DNA of 47,639 nucleotides from Prevotella sp. (GCA_017545045.1 JAFYDA010000096.1:1-47639); one strand, 5' to 3'. Positions 6,852 through 15,842 are shown, numbered from the stretch's first letter. A program made the numbers and translations. The notes: a model not told the origin generated them from the sequence alone.

Positions 6852-9800
6852 TTATTTAAGATACACTTTTTTATTGTCAATGATGTTGATTCCTTTCCCG
6901 AGACGACTGCGCTGACTGCCGTTGACATCGTAAATGCGGCTGTTGCCATTGAGCAGTGCGTTGAGAGTCTGGATACCCGTCACGGCGTTGTCCTTGTCGA
7001 AGAAATAGGCTCTCGCATCTGAAGCCTCCGGTGTGCGGAGGTAGCAGCGGTTAGCCTTGAGTACAGGCTGCATTCCATCTCCTACGAGGTAGAATCCGGT
7101 CTTTCCCTCAGGACTCTGCAGTACGTATGCACCGACAGGAGCCGTGGTCTGGCTGTATACGCCATGCAACCATCCCTTCATGGCGCTGCCCGATACCGGC
7201 GTCCCGTTAAACGAATTGTTGACGCTGTTCTCACTGTAGATGACAACCGGTGTATTTGCAGGAACGGTGGTTGTGATTTCTGTAAGTGTAAGCACATTGT
7301 CAGTTGTGACACCATCCACGGAATAGGCAGTGACACCTTCAGGAATCGTCACGTCGAAGGGAGCGGCAAAGGTACCGTAATGGGTATCGCCGATGTTCAT
7401 TGTTGCCGTGCTGTTTCCGAGATACTCCAGGGTGAAATGGTCGAACTTACAGTCGTTGCTTGTATAGCTTTTCAGTTCCACGCCGAGGACAATCTTGCCG
7501 TCGGTCACTTCAGTCGTGACGCTGGCGGTGTTATCAGTCAGTTTGGTCATGTCGGCCTTGTCATCGTTGGCAAAGAGCCAGGCACCAGAATGGATGACGC
7601 TGCTGCTGGTGCGCACGCTGAGGCGGTACTTGCCGGTAGGCAGACCGGTGACCGTCTGCGAAATGCTTCTGTCGGTGAGGTTACCTGAGCCCTGCCACTT
7701 GTTGAAGTAGCTGCTGCCTACCTTTGCAGGGAGGTAGTTGGCATACTCGCACTCGAAGGCATCGTCCTGCGAGAGCGTCCAGCCTACGGGCTGCTTGGCG
7801 TGGAAGTTGTTGTAGCGTGTGCCATCGGCGTTGGTGATGACATACGAAATATCGATGGGGTTCTCCTCAGATGCCTTGTCGATATTCTCGACGGCAGCGA
7901 CGTAGTTGCCGCGCAGGATGGCGTAGAAGTCGAACTTTCCGCCGTTCTCTTCAGCGATGTCGCCACTGATCTCATTCGTGCTGTCGTAACGGCCTAAGTA
8001 ATTGCCGCTCTTGTTATTCATGAGCACCCAGTAGCCATCGGGCCGGTAGGAAGGAGCAACGTAGGCGCGGTCAGTCCAGCCCTCGCCGTTATTCTCCGTG
8101 CGGTAGTTCCATGCGTTGGGGGCATCGTTCGACTGCAGGCAGATGTCAGGATTGCCGGCACTGGTGATGACGAGCCATTTCATTTCATCGGTAAGGTCGA
8201 ACTTCGCGCCAGAGTGATTGCTGCCGTCGAAGCAGTCGAAAGTCCACAGGGCGTCTTTGCTGCCCTCGGGATAAACGTCATCCTCATACCACATTGTCTT
8301 ATAACTGTTGCCCTGCTTGTTGCCCGTGCCGAGCACGAGGCCGTTGTCAGTGCCGTGGTCGTAGATGGCGAAGAAATACTGGCTTACGTCATCCAGGGCG
8401 TTAATCTTCTTCCACCCCTTGGCCTCGGCATGACGCTCGCCTACCTCCTTCGGTGTATAGAGGGCCACGCGCTCGGCGCGGAACTCCTGCGTGCTGGAGC
8501 CGTTGAGCAGATTGGCCTGGAAGCCGATGTACACCTCCGTCTCTTCGTCAAGTTGGAAGTAGAGACCCTGCACCGTCAGGTCGCCCGTGCAGCTGCTGAT
8601 AGGGTAGTAGGCGATGCTCTGTCCGGGGATGTCGCCTGTCTCGCTGAGGTTGGTGCTGACGAACATGTAGGCCTGCTGGCTGATGTTGTAAGTGGTGTTG
8701 TAGGCAGCGCCGAAGTAGTATTTGCCTGCTGGCAGGGTCATCTGTCGGTAGATGCGGGCATTCTTCAGGTCACCAGAGGTGTTGCTTCCGGCATCGTTCC
8801 ATACGCCGAGCATCAGTGCCTCGTTGCCGCTGTACTTGTCGAGTCCCTGCTTGGTGCCGTCGCCGCCGTTGGGGATGTTGAAGTTCTCCACCGTCCAGTT
8901 CTTAGGCTTGCCGAAGCGGCTGCTGCCACCGGCTGAGCGGGTGAAATTGTTGGCCTCAATAAGATACTCTGTGGTAAGATTGGCCTCAATGATGCCACTG
9001 AAAGCGCCGCCTCGGTTCATGCCGTCGTTCTGGAACAAGCGGTAGGCCTCGGCAAGGGTTTCGCGGGCTGCATCATAGTCCCCGTCGGGCAAACCGACGG
9101 TCACGGACTTGGCTGTCGTGACGGCGGTGCGCAGCTGTTCGAGCTTGGCAGGGCTGAGCTTGCCTGTGTTGAAGGGCTGTGCTTGTGAAGCAGCCTCGTC
9201 GGCAGCAGTCTCCACACCCTCAATGAGGCTCTGCAGCTTCTCGTAGGCACTTTGGCTGTCTGACTTAAAGGTGATGCGGAAAACGGGAGCAATATTGTTG
9301 GGTTTTGTGCTGGGTACTTTTACTGTCAATCCGTTGATGTCCTGTGTGAATTCCACGGCACTGCCGCCGAGGAGCGTCACGCTTTCCACCTCGCCGCTAT
9401 ACGACGGTTCGGCAATGGAGAAGGCTTTGAAGCTGAAGTCACCAGCCTCCGGCCATGCCATGATGGTGGCGTAGACGGCACCGTCCTTCGTCACGTAGCG
9501 CACGTCCTGTGCCGAGTAGGCCTGTCCCTCGTTGAATCCCTGTGCGTTCATGGGGTTGGCAGCCTCGGCCAAGGGGCCTTCGCCGAAGGTCTTCCACATA
9601 CGCGTACCATATATACTTTCACCATTGATATCCATCCATGCCTTGATGTCGTTCAGCACCTTCTTCTCTTTGTCGTCGATGGTGCCGTTGCCCTTCACGG
9701 GGATACTCACCAGCAGGTTGCCGTTCTTCGACACCACGTCGATGAGCATGCGGATGACAGTGGCACCGCTCTTGTAGCTGTTTCCGTTATAGACGTTCTG

Positions 9801-10844
9801 GTCGTAGTGCCATTGGCCGATGCAGGTGCATGTCTGCCAGTACTGCTCCTGTGGACGGTCGGGAATGCCGCGCTCCACGTCCCACATCATGTAGCCCTTC
9901 TGCTCGGCGGTGAGCTGTTTGCCCGTGACCACCACCTGCTGCTTGCCATCGTGATTGGCAGCACTGTGGTTATAGTAGTGCTGCAGGATGTTCTTGCCTA
10001 TCTGGTCGTCGCAGCCGTAGAACGGCATGGCGGTGTCATCGAAGTAGATCATGTCGGGGTCGTAGTCGTTGATGAGCTCCAGCACGCGATTCTGGAACTT
10101 CTGCTTGTAGGCCGTCGAGGGCTGCGAGGCACCGTTGCCCCATTCCCACTGCGAGTGAATGGTGCCGCTGCTCTCCCAACCCGAGGAATGGGTGTGGTCC
10201 TGGGCATAGAGCTCCTGCGGATCCATGCCTTCCCACCACTGGCCGGCACCGTCCTCTTTCTTCAGGTTGCCGTCGAATTTCTGCGACGGCTCAAGCCATG
10301 TCCAGGCATGTGAGGCGTGGATGCTGACACCGAGTGGCAGGCCCTCGGCCTTGCAGGCGTCGCTCCATCCCTTGATGAGGTCCTTCTTAGGACCCACGTT
10401 CACTGAGTTCCACTCCTGATAGGGTGAGTTCCAGTTGTCAAAGTTGTCGTGGTGGTTACCCAGTGCCATGAAGTAGCGGGCGCCCACGCTCTTGTAGAGG
10501 CTCACCAGCTCCTGCGGATCCCACTGGTCGGCCTTCCAGGCGTTGCACAGATCCTTCAGTCCGAATGTGGAGGGATTGCCGAAATGACTCACGTGGTAGT
10601 CGTATTGTCCGGAACCCTCATAATACATGAAGCGTGCGTACCAGTCACCGTCCTCGGCCTGGCACTGCGGCCCCCAGTGTGCCCAGATGCCAAACTTTGC
10701 GTCCTTGAACCATTCGGGGCACTCCCAGGCACTGAGCGATTCCCAGTTGCCATCGAACGCACCGGTCTTCACGGCTACGTTCTCCGTCTGTGCATTGGCC
10801 ATTAAGGCAAATGCAACGAACCATAAAGTAAAAATCTTTCTCAT
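6852..10844 (-). CDS. Secreted multidomain GH29-like alpha-L-fucosidase
   Basis: 1330 residues with a signal peptide (MRKIFTLWFVAFALMANAQ). Residues ~40-430 form the GH29 barrel: FGIWAHWGP (about 51-59), FMALGNHHDNFDNW (about 125-138) and the nucleophile Asp in MIYFDD (D269). The acid/base residue is not conserved enough to name. Beyond it come a beta-sandwich and helical FIVAR-like segment (to ~620), a likely carbohydrate-binding module (~630-800), a lectin-like region (~820-960), another binding-like domain (~1000-1150) and a C-terminal tail ending YDVNGSQ...GINIIDNKKVYLK that resembles type IX secretion sorting domains. Expected role: release of alpha-L-fucose from host or plant glycans outside the cell; other alpha-glycosidase specificities in GH29 are possible. 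It is divergent from an AraC-type regulator, which probably controls it. Confidence 0.85.
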   Translation of the reverse strand: MRKIFTLWFVAFALMANAQTENVAVKTGAFDGNWESLSAWECPEWFKDAKFGIWAHWGPQCQAEDGDWYARFMYYEGSGQYDYHVSHFGNPSTFGLKDLCNAWKADQWDPQELVSLYKSVGARYFMALGNHHDNFDNWNSPYQEWNSVNVGPKKDLIKGWSDACKAEGLPLGVSIHASHAWTWLEPSQKFDGNLKKEDGAGQWWEGMDPQELYAQDHTHSSGWESSGTIHSQWEWGNGASQPSTAYKQKFQNRVLELINDYDPDMIYFDDTAMPFYGCDDQIGKNILQHYYNHSAANHDGKQQVVVTGKQLTAEQKGYMMWDVERGIPDRPQEQYWQTCTCIGQWHYDQNVYNGNSYKSGATVIRMLIDVVSKNGNLLVSIPVKGNGTIDDKEKKVLNDIKAWMDINGESIYGTRMWKTFGEGPLAEAANPMNAQGFNEGQAYSAQDVRYVTKDGAVYATIMAWPEAGDFSFKAFSIAEPSYSGEVESVTLLGGSAVEFTQDINGLTVKVPSTKPNNIAPVFRITFKSDSQSAYEKLQSLIEGVETAADEAASQAQPFNTGKLSPAKLEQLRTAVTTAKSVTVGLPDGDYDAARETLAEAYRLFQNDGMNRGGAFSGIIEANLTTEYLIEANNFTRSAGGSSRFGKPKNWTVENFNIPNGGDGTKQGLDKYSGNEALMLGVWNDAGSNTSGDLKNARIYRQMTLPAGKYYFGAAYNTTYNISQQAYMFVSTNLSETGDIPGQSIAYYPISSCTGDLTVQGLYFQLDEETEVYIGFQANLLNGSSTQEFRAERVALYTPKEVGERHAEAKGWKKINALDDVSQYFFAIYDHGTDNGLVLGTGNKQGNSYKTMWYEDDVYPEGSKDALWTFDCFDGSNHSGAKFDLTDEMKWLVITSAGNPDICLQSNDAPNAWNYRTENNGEGWTDRAYVAPSYRPDGYWVLMNNKSGNYLGRYDSTNEISGDIAEENGGKFDFYAILRGNYVAAVENIDKASEENPIDISYVITNADGTRYNNFHAKQPVGWTLSQDDAFECEYANYLPAKVGSSYFNKWQGSGNLTDRSISQTVTGLPTGKYRLSVRTSSSVIHSGAWLFANDDKADMTKLTDNTASVTTEVTDGKIVLGVELKSYTSNDCKFDHFTLEYLGNSTATMNIGDTHYGTFAAPFDVTIPEGVTAYSVDGVTTDNVLTLTEITTTVPANTPVVIYSENSVNNSFNGTPVSGSAMKGWLHGVYSQTTAPVGAYVLQSPEGKTGFYLVGDGMQPVLKANRCYLRTPEASDARAYFFDKDNAVTGIQTLNALLNGNSRIYDVNGSQRSRLGKGINIIDNKKVYLK

Positions 10845-10882
10845 TTTATTGATTCAGTAGTTGTCTTTTGATTATCGTGCTG

Positions 10883-10890
10883 CAAAGATA
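10883..10890 (-). promoter_or_regulatory. -7 element of the GH29-like operon
   Basis: TAtcTTTG on the minus strand, 38 bases before the gene's ATG, within the 203-base gap shared with the AraC-type gene. No good -33 box at the usual distance, which would fit activator dependence. Confidence 0.6.
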
Positions 10891-11019
10891 TGAAAAATCT
10901 CGTTTCTTTTACTTCAAAATATTACTCAGAAATAGCACAAAATTATCATCTGTCCGAAAAATATTAATTCTGTGCTATAAATTCGCACTATTATTCTATG
11001 TCAGGACCGTTTTTATTCG

Positions 11020-11027
11020 TATCTTTG
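11020..11027 (+). promoter_or_regulatory. -7 element of the AraC-type regulator gene
   Basis: TAtcTTTG, 20 bases before the chosen ATG at 11048. It rules out the longer upstream reading frame as the true start. Confidence 0.6.
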
Positions 11028-11047
11028 CAGCACAAACTTATGAAACG

Positions 11048-11908
11048 ATGATACAGATTCCCATTGAGTCGATGAACCTTATGCTGCTGAATGTGGGACT
11101 CGCCCGTCACAATGCAGACTGGAACTGGAAGGACATCAGTTCACCCTTCATCCGCATTTTTTACGTCACCGAGGGCGAGGCCATGGTCCACCTGCAGAAG
11201 CAGAACGTTCTGTTGCGCCCCCGCCATCTGTATATCATCCCAGCCTACACCGTTCATTCCTACGAGTGTCACGGGGTGTTCGTACATTATTATCTCCACA
11301 TGTACGAGGGCTTTAAAAGCGAGATGAACCTACAGGAGGTCTATGAATTACCCACAGAGGTGGAGGGCACGGAAGTGACGGAACGGCTTTTTGAATACCT
11401 GTGCGACCAGCTGCCTGACGCACGGCTGCCACAGGCAGACCCTCGCAGTTACGACACGACGGCCCAGACGTCGGACTACGTGGCCCGCTACCGTGACATG
11501 GAGCTATGGAAGAAAATGGAGTTGCGCGGTGCCATGCTGATGATCATGTCGCACTTCATTCACAAGTCGCGGCCCCGCGTATGGACAGGCGACGAGCGCA
11601 TGAAACGAGTGCTGGAACACATCCATGCCCACATTGGTGACAGCATTGACGTGGAGAAACTGGCGGGCGTGGCGAACGTCACCAAGCCCTACTTCATAAA
11701 ACTGTTTAAGCAGGAGTTTGGCTCCTCGCCCGTACAATATATTAATAATAAAAAGGTGGAACGGGCGCAGTTGCTGCTTTACACGACCGACAAGACCGTA
11801 AAGGAAGTCGCCTACACCCTTGGCTTCAACGACCAGAACTACTTTATCCGCATGTTCCATAAGATGACAGGCATCACGCCGCAAGAATACCGCCGACGGC
11901 TGAAGTAG
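11048..11908 (+). CDS. AraC/XylS-family transcriptional regulator
   Basis: 286 residues from the ATG at 11048 (MIQIPIESMNLMLL). The frame is open further upstream, but the promoter element at 11020-11027 sits inside that extension. Residues ~25-110 form a cupin-like sensing domain (RPRHLYIIPAYTVHSYE). The C-terminal ~100 residues carry two AraC helix-turn-helix motifs: DVEKLAGVANVTKPYFIKLF and VKEVAYTLGFNDQNYFIRMF, followed by the GITPQEYRR signature. Divergent orientation to the GH29-like operon with a shared 203-base control region suggests it senses a sugar or glycan product and activates that operon. The ligand is unknown. Confidence 0.92.
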   Translation: MIQIPIESMNLMLLNVGLARHNADWNWKDISSPFIRIFYVTEGEAMVHLQKQNVLLRPRHLYIIPAYTVHSYECHGVFVHYYLHMYEGFKSEMNLQEVYELPTEVEGTEVTERLFEYLCDQLPDARLPQADPRSYDTTAQTSDYVARYRDMELWKKMELRGAMLMIMSHFIHKSRPRVWTGDERMKRVLEHIHAHIGDSIDVEKLAGVANVTKPYFIKLFKQEFGSSPVQYINNKKVERAQLLLYTTDKTVKEVAYTLGFNDQNYFIRMFHKMTGITPQEYRRRLK

Positions 11909-11938
11909 GTCACGGTGTCTGTTGGCACATGTTTTCCG

Positions 11939-12041
11939 TGGCGCCTCTACAGATCTCTGCGGAGGCTCCACAGAAAATTCCCACGGCTTGGGACAAATGT
12001 CCCAGGGCCTGGGACAAATACGCGGAGGCTCCGCAGAAATC
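11939..12041. repeat. Palindromic spacer repeats (GGAGGCTCC family)
   Basis: This stretch downstream of the regulator gene contains GGAGGCTCCaCAGAAA (11961-11976) and GCGGAGGCTCCGCAGAAAT (12022-12040), an inverted half GCGCCTCTACAGAT (11941-11954), and between them two copies of TGGGACAAAT around the palindrome GGGACAaaTGTCCC. The same element recurs as four tandem units at 34071-34158. It may fold as a terminator-like structure after the gene, but no T run follows. Confidence 0.65.
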
Positions 12042-12077
12042 TGAGTGTACAGCGGAATCTTCCTGTAAAAAGCCAAA

Positions 12078-12182
12078 TTAAACTAACTTTTCAAAATGAA
12101 CATCGAGCTGGAACAGTTGCTTCATCGTCCGGTTGACCTGGTCATAGAAGGAGAAAAGTTGGTGACGAGGGTTCAGTTCCAT
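12078..12182 (-). other. Short open stretch of unknown status
   Basis: A 34-codon minus-strand frame (MELNPRHQLFSFYDQVNRT...) reads like protein and stays open a few codons further upstream. The plus strand over the same bases also has a 29-codon frame (12096-12185). I recognise neither; it may be a decayed gene fragment like the HipA remnant next to it. Between here and 12300 there is also an AAAGTGC/GCACTTT hairpin (about 12211-12233). Confidence 0.25.
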
Positions 12183-12410
12183 TGACACCTCGTCAAAGTG
12201 CAATTTTAAAGTGCAAAATTTTGGCACTTTTCTTGTTTGTTGCCGAAATTTTGTATCGAAAAGTCGTTTGAAAAAGTGTAACGAAGTATCATAATTTAGA
12301 GTTATTCTGACTGTCGAATGAAACGTGTTTTCCGCTCCTCTATAACACGCTTGTAAGTGCGTCTTTCCGCGAATCGTTCAAAGTCCAGCCTGCAGGGATG
12401 CAACGTCCTG

Positions 12411-12611
12411 TCATTCTTCCGGTCTTTTAAGTACAAACTTCCCGATGGCATCCATGCCGCAAATCATCTCCAGCATACCGAAAAAATCATTTTCGTCCAC
12501 TTTCCTTGCTCTGCACAATGCTCTACGGTTGGCACCTTCAGGCAACATATTAGTGAACACGGGGAAGATGCGCTCCGAGTGATACACCTTCTGGCTCGCT
12601 TTATTCGATGT
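12411..12611 (-). pseudogene. HipA N-terminal domain fragment
   Basis: Sixty-six codons on the minus strand without a start codon read VYHSERIFPVFTNMLPEGAN, then a DENDFFGMLEMICGMDAIGK stretch and a stop. The pattern SER(I/L)FPxF...LPEG followed by DxxGML matches the N-terminal subdomain of HipA toxins and their split short forms. The upstream ~40 residues of the domain are missing and the kinase part is absent. A second open piece in another frame continues beyond the stop (ERFAERRTYKRVIEERKTRF), suggesting frameshift decay. No HipB-like antitoxin gene is seen nearby. Together with 12078-12182 it makes this 830-base spacer a gene graveyard. Confidence 0.6.
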
Positions 12612-12694
12612 TTAATGCTTTCTTGATAATCGGCTCCAATTCCTCGGCCCCATTTTTTTATGCACAATGTGGCGCATATTCCATTTTTTATTCG

Positions 12695-12702
12695 TACCTT
12701 TG
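12695..12702 (+). promoter_or_regulatory. -7 element of tsaD
   Basis: TAccTTTG, 38 bases before the tsaD start codon; it excludes the upstream in-frame ATG at 12660. Confidence 0.6.
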
Positions 12703-12740
12703 CACGCAGATTGCAAGAGAATGCGGCGGATAAATTGACG

Positions 12741-13790
12741 ATGGAACAAGATATATATATAATAGGTATAGAGTCGAGCTGTGACGATACATCGGCGGCG
12801 GTGCTGAAGAATGGCGTATTGCTGTCGAACGTTACGGCGTCGCAGGCCGTGCATGAGGCTTACGGCGGCGTGGTGCCTGAACTGGCCTCGCGTGCCCATC
12901 AGCAGAACGTGGTGCCAGTGGTAGACCAGGCCCTGAAGCGGGCAGGCATCACGAAGGAACAGCTGTCGGCAGTGGCTTTCACACGCGGTCCGGGGCTGAT
13001 GGGCTCACTGCTGGTCGGTGTGAGCTTTGCCAAAGGGCTTGCCCGTGGCCTGGGCATTCCCCTGATAGACGTGAACCACCTGCAGGGGCATGTGATGGCA
13101 CACTTTATCAGGGAGCCGGAAAACCCGGAAAGTCCGGGAAGTACGGTAAACAATATTCCCCCGCTGCCGTTTATCTGCCTGTTGGTGTCGGGCGGTAACT
13201 CGCAGATCGTGAAGGTGAACGCCTACAACGACATGGAGGTGCTGGGGCAGACTATCGACGACGCTGCCGGCGAGGCCATCGACAAGTGCTCGAAGGTGAT
13301 GGGGCTGGGCTATCCCGGCGGTCCGGTTATCGACCGTCTGGCCCGTCAGGGTAATCCGAAGGCCTACCAGTTTGCTGAGCCGAGTATTCCCGGACTGGAC
13401 TACAGCTTCTCCGGGTTGAAGACGTCGTTCCTCTACTCACTGCAGAAATGGGTGGCCGAGGAGCCCGACTTTGTGGAAAAGCACAAGGAGGACATTGCGG
13501 CCTCCCTGGAATGGACTATTGTAGACATCCTGATGAAGAAACTGAAGAAAGCCGTCAAGCAGACGGGCATCAAGCATGTGGCTGTGGCCGGTGGCGTGAG
13601 TGCCAACAACGGGCTCCGCAATGCTTTCCACGATGCCGCCAAACGCTATGGCTGGACGATATACATTCCAAAGTTCAGCTATACCACGGATAATGCTGCC
13701 ATGATAGGTATCGTGGGCTACTATAAGTATCTGGACGGCGAGTTCTGCGGTATTGATGCACCAGCGTTCTCGAAGGTTACGTTCAAATAG
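12741..13790 (+). CDS. tsaD: tRNA N6-adenosine threonylcarbamoyltransferase
   Basis: 349 residues. Transfers the threonylcarbamoyl group to A37 of tRNAs that read ANN codons, working with TsaB, TsaC and TsaE. Family signatures are present in order: GIESSCDDTSAAV at the N terminus, ELASRAH, the metal-binding histidines H113 and H117 in VNHLQGH, LLVSGGNSQI, DDAAGEAIDK, and YTTDNAAMI near the end. The start at 12741 (MEQDIYIIGIESS) fits the family length of about 340 residues and the promoter at 12695. The CinA-like gene follows 54 bases later and may be co-transcribed. Confidence 0.97.
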   Translation: MEQDIYIIGIESSCDDTSAAVLKNGVLLSNVTASQAVHEAYGGVVPELASRAHQQNVVPVVDQALKRAGITKEQLSAVAFTRGPGLMGSLLVGVSFAKGLARGLGIPLIDVNHLQGHVMAHFIREPENPESPGSTVNNIPPLPFICLLVSGGNSQIVKVNAYNDMEVLGQTIDDAAGEAIDKCSKVMGLGYPGGPVIDRLARQGNPKAYQFAEPSIPGLDYSFSGLKTSFLYSLQKWVAEEPDFVEKHKEDIAASLEWTIVDILMKKLKKAVKQTGIKHVAVAGGVSANNGLRNAFHDAAKRYGWTIYIPKFSYTTDNAAMIGIVGYYKYLDGEFCGIDAPAFSKVTFK

Positions 13791-13844
13791 TCTCATCTGA
13801 AATAAATAGTAAAAAGTAAATTGTCAAAAAAATAAATACGTAAG

Positions 13845-14360
13845 ATGGATTTTGAAGCAAAAATTACCAGCAGGGAGGTGAGTGAACTGCTGTGGGATAT
13901 GGAAAAGACCGTTTCGACGGCAGAAAGCTGCACGGGTGGTCGCATTGCCGAAGCCATTATTGCAGTGCCTGGCGCATCGAAGTATTTCAAGGGTGGCATC
14001 ATCTCGTATGTCAACGAAATCAAGGAATCGCTCTTAGGCGTTGACCCGCAAGTGCTGGAAGAGAAAACTGCTGTGTGTGAGGAAGTTGCCATTCAGATGG
14101 TGAAAGGCGCCTGTCGTACGCTGAATACTGACTATGCCATCTCGGCCACGGGCATCGCAGGACCTTCAGGCGGGACGAAGGACATCCCTGTGGGAACCAT
14201 CTGGCTGGCTTGTGGAAATGAGAGTCGCGTGGAGACGCTGAAGGTGGAGGAAGACCACGGGCGCGACATCAACTTGGCAATAGCCACCAATAAGGCCATG
14301 CAGTTGTTCTTGAACTTCCTGAAGGCCGAAAATGTGCAAAGACCAGAACTGGAAGGTTAA
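13845..14360 (+). CDS. pncC: CinA C-terminal-type nicotinamide-nucleotide amidohydrolase
   Basis: 171 residues, corresponding to the stand-alone C-terminal domain of CinA. The family converts nicotinamide mononucleotide to nicotinic acid mononucleotide in NAD salvage. Motifs STAESCTGG (about residues 24-32), the SYVNEIKE segment and ATGIAGPSGG (about residues 101-110) are all present. The N-terminal molybdopterin-binding half of full CinA is absent, as is usual for this short form. The gene lies 54 bases downstream of tsaD in the same direction. Enzyme activity is inferred from the family only. Confidence 0.88.
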   Translation: MDFEAKITSREVSELLWDMEKTVSTAESCTGGRIAEAIIAVPGASKYFKGGIISYVNEIKESLLGVDPQVLEEKTAVCEEVAIQMVKGACRTLNTDYAISATGIAGPSGGTKDIPVGTIWLACGNESRVETLKVEEDHGRDINLAIATNKAMQLFLNFLKAENVQRPELEG

Positions 14361-14379
14361 AAAATATTAAGATGAGGAT

Positions 14380-14410
14380 AATTCTCAATTCTCATTTCTC
14401 AATTCTCAAT
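14380..14410. repeat. ATTCTCA simple repeat
   Basis: Four near-tandem copies of (A)ATTCTCA in the spacer before rpmB. The same type of sequence occurs inside ligA at 41952-41989. Confidence 0.7.
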
Positions 14411-14419
14411 AAAAAGTTG

Positions 14420-14427
14420 TACCTTTG
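14420..14427 (+). promoter_or_regulatory. -7 element of the rpmB-rpmG operon
   Basis: TAccTTTG, 55 bases before rpmB. Confidence 0.6.
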
Positions 14428-14481
14428 CACCCTGTTTGGAATAAGTTACTAAAAAGTACACAAAAAAAGGAGTAGATAGAA

Positions 14482-14745
14482 ATGTCGAAGATTTGTCAAA
14501 TCACCGGAAAGAAGGCACAGATAGGTTGCAATGTGTCTCACTCAAAGCACCGTACAAAGAGAAGCTTTGACGTCAACCTCTTCAGCAAGAAGTTCTACTA
14601 TGTAGAGGAGGATTGCTGGATTCAGTTGAAGATCAGTGCTGCTGGTCTGCGCATGATTAATAAAGTAGGCCTCGATGCTGCATTGAAGCAGGCTGTTGCC
14701 AAGGGATATGTAGACTGGAAGGACATTAAAGTGATAGGAGATTAA
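14482..14745 (+). CDS. rpmB: 50S ribosomal protein L28
   Basis: 87 residues, basic. The start [21 protein letters not shown] and the following [19 protein letters not shown] are diagnostic of bacterial L28. It is a structural protein of the large ribosomal subunit. It begins a three-gene operon (L28, L33, DUF4295) that is a standard Bacteroidetes arrangement; only 6 bases separate it from rpmG. Confidence 0.97.
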   Translation: MSKICQITGKKAQIGCNVSHSKHRTKRSFDVNLFSKKFYYVEEDCWIQLKISAAGLRMINKVGLDAALKQAVAKGYVDWKDIKVIGD

Positions 14746-14751
14746 TAGACC

Positions 14752-14943
14752 ATGGCAAGCAAGAAAGCAAAAGGCAATCGCGTCCAGGTCATTCTGGAGT
14801 GCACAGAGCATAAGGCAAGTGGTATGCCTGGAACAAGCCGCTACATTACCACGAAGAATCGCAAGAATACGCCCGAGCGTATGGAGTTGATGAAGTATAA
14901 CCCCATCCTGAAGAAGATGACTCTTCACAAGGAAATAAAATAA
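14752..14943 (+). CDS. rpmG: 50S ribosomal protein L33
   Basis: 63 residues. Sequence features [20 protein letters not shown] and [13 protein letters not shown] are typical of bacterial L33. It lacks the CxxC zinc pairs found in some L33 proteins, so it is the zinc-free form. Second gene of the L28-L33-DUF4295 operon. Confidence 0.97.
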   Translation: MASKKAKGNRVQVILECTEHKASGMPGTSRYITTKNRKNTPERMELMKYNPILKKMTLHKEIK

Positions 14944-14956
14944 TCACGACTGAAGT

Positions 14957-15115
14957 ATGGCAAAGAAAACCGTTGCTACCCTCCATGAAGGTTCAAAGGA
15001 TGGTCGCGCTTACACAAAGGTGATCAAGATGGTGAAGAGCCCGAAGACGGGTGCTTACATCTTCGACGAGCAGATGGTTCCTAACGAGGCCGTAAAGGAC
15101 TTCTTCAAGAACTAG
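14957..15115 (+). CDS. DUF4295 family small protein
   Basis: A 52-residue gene just after rpmG: MAKKTVATLHEGSKDGRAYT, then a KVIKMVKSPKTGAY segment, ending in KDFFKN. DUF4295 proteins of about 50 residues regularly follow L28 and L33 in Bacteroidetes, and the position and sequence both match. It is basic and small, consistent with a ribosome-associated protein, but its function is not established. The gene often found next in other Bacteroidales (ftsY) is absent; a terminator follows instead. Confidence 0.9.
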   Translation: MAKKTVATLHEGSKDGRAYTKVIKMVKSPKTGAYIFDEQMVPNEAVKDFFKN

Positions 15116-15140
15116 GAAATAATAAACTCTATCATAAAGT

Positions 15141-15175
15141 CAGGCTACATCTTCAAGTTGTAGTCTGTTTTTTTT
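15141..15175 (+). terminator. Terminator of the rpmB operon
   Basis: Stem CAGGCTACA / TGTAGTCTG with one G-U pair, followed by eight T. It also lies at the 3' end of the convergent HD-domain gene. Confidence 0.85.
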
Positions 15176-15179
15176 GTCA

Positions 15180-15824
15180 TTAGTCTTTGGTGCTGGCGCA
15201 TTCTGCGAAAAGCCTTTCGAACTGCTGTCTGAGTAAGCGGGGCTGGGAAATGATGTTACGCAGCTCAGCCAGTCGCCGCTCATTGGGTGAGCCTGGTATC
15301 CACAGTCGGATGTAGCCGTTGACGGAGTATTTCTCGTCCATGTGCTGCTGGAACCGTTGCCACTGATGCTCATGGTCGAGTTCAGGATAGTTGGCCAGAC
15401 CATATTGTATGGTGCGCAGGAAAACAATCTCAGGTACGATGTCACGGTCGGCTTCGGCAATGATTTTCCCGTAGAGGCTACGAGGGGCATGACTTGCTGA
15501 GGCACGATGGTCTTCTACCGCCTCCTTCATGATTTTTATCTGTTCGGCCGAGAACCATCGCTTCAGACGTGCATCCGATGCCAGAATCTTGCCACCGGTG
15601 ACGTGGTGAATGGCTCTTGGGCCCGACATGCCCAGGTCGTGATAGGCAGCAATGGCGTAGACCATGTTGATGTCGGCTCCTGTAATACGTACCAAATCCA
15701 AGGCGTTGCGAATGACACGGGTAACGTGTTCCAGATTGTGGGCACGGTCGAACTGGGCGTACTGTGGCAGTATGTTTGTTTCGACAAACTCCACTAAATC
15801 GAGGCTCGGAGAATTGGTTATCAT
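15180..15824 (-). CDS. HD-domain metal-dependent phosphohydrolase
   Basis: 214 residues, no signal peptide. The HD-superfamily metal ligands are visible: H29/H33 (AHNLEH), H62-D63 (YHDLG), H106 (EDHR) and D126 or D128 (AEADRD). Such proteins hydrolyse phosphate esters, often of nucleotides, in the cytoplasm. The C-terminal ~70 residues (from LDHEHQWQRF) form a helical extension I cannot assign. It is transcribed divergently from menA through an interlocked promoter pair. The exact substrate is unknown. Confidence 0.82.
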   Translation of the reverse strand: MITNSPSLDLVEFVETNILPQYAQFDRAHNLEHVTRVIRNALDLVRITGADINMVYAIAAYHDLGMSGPRAIHHVTGGKILASDARLKRWFSAEQIKIMKEAVEDHRASASHAPRSLYGKIIAEADRDIVPEIVFLRTIQYGLANYPELDHEHQWQRFQQHMDEKYSVNGYIRLWIPGSPNERRLAELRNIISQPRLLRQQFERLFAECASTKD

Positions 15825-15842
15825 AAAAAAACGGTGAATATT

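Noticed and set aside
8214..8936. 240-codon plus-strand frame
   Set aside because: Antisense to the GH29-like gene; low-complexity hydrophobic/Val-Ala composition typical of shadow frames.
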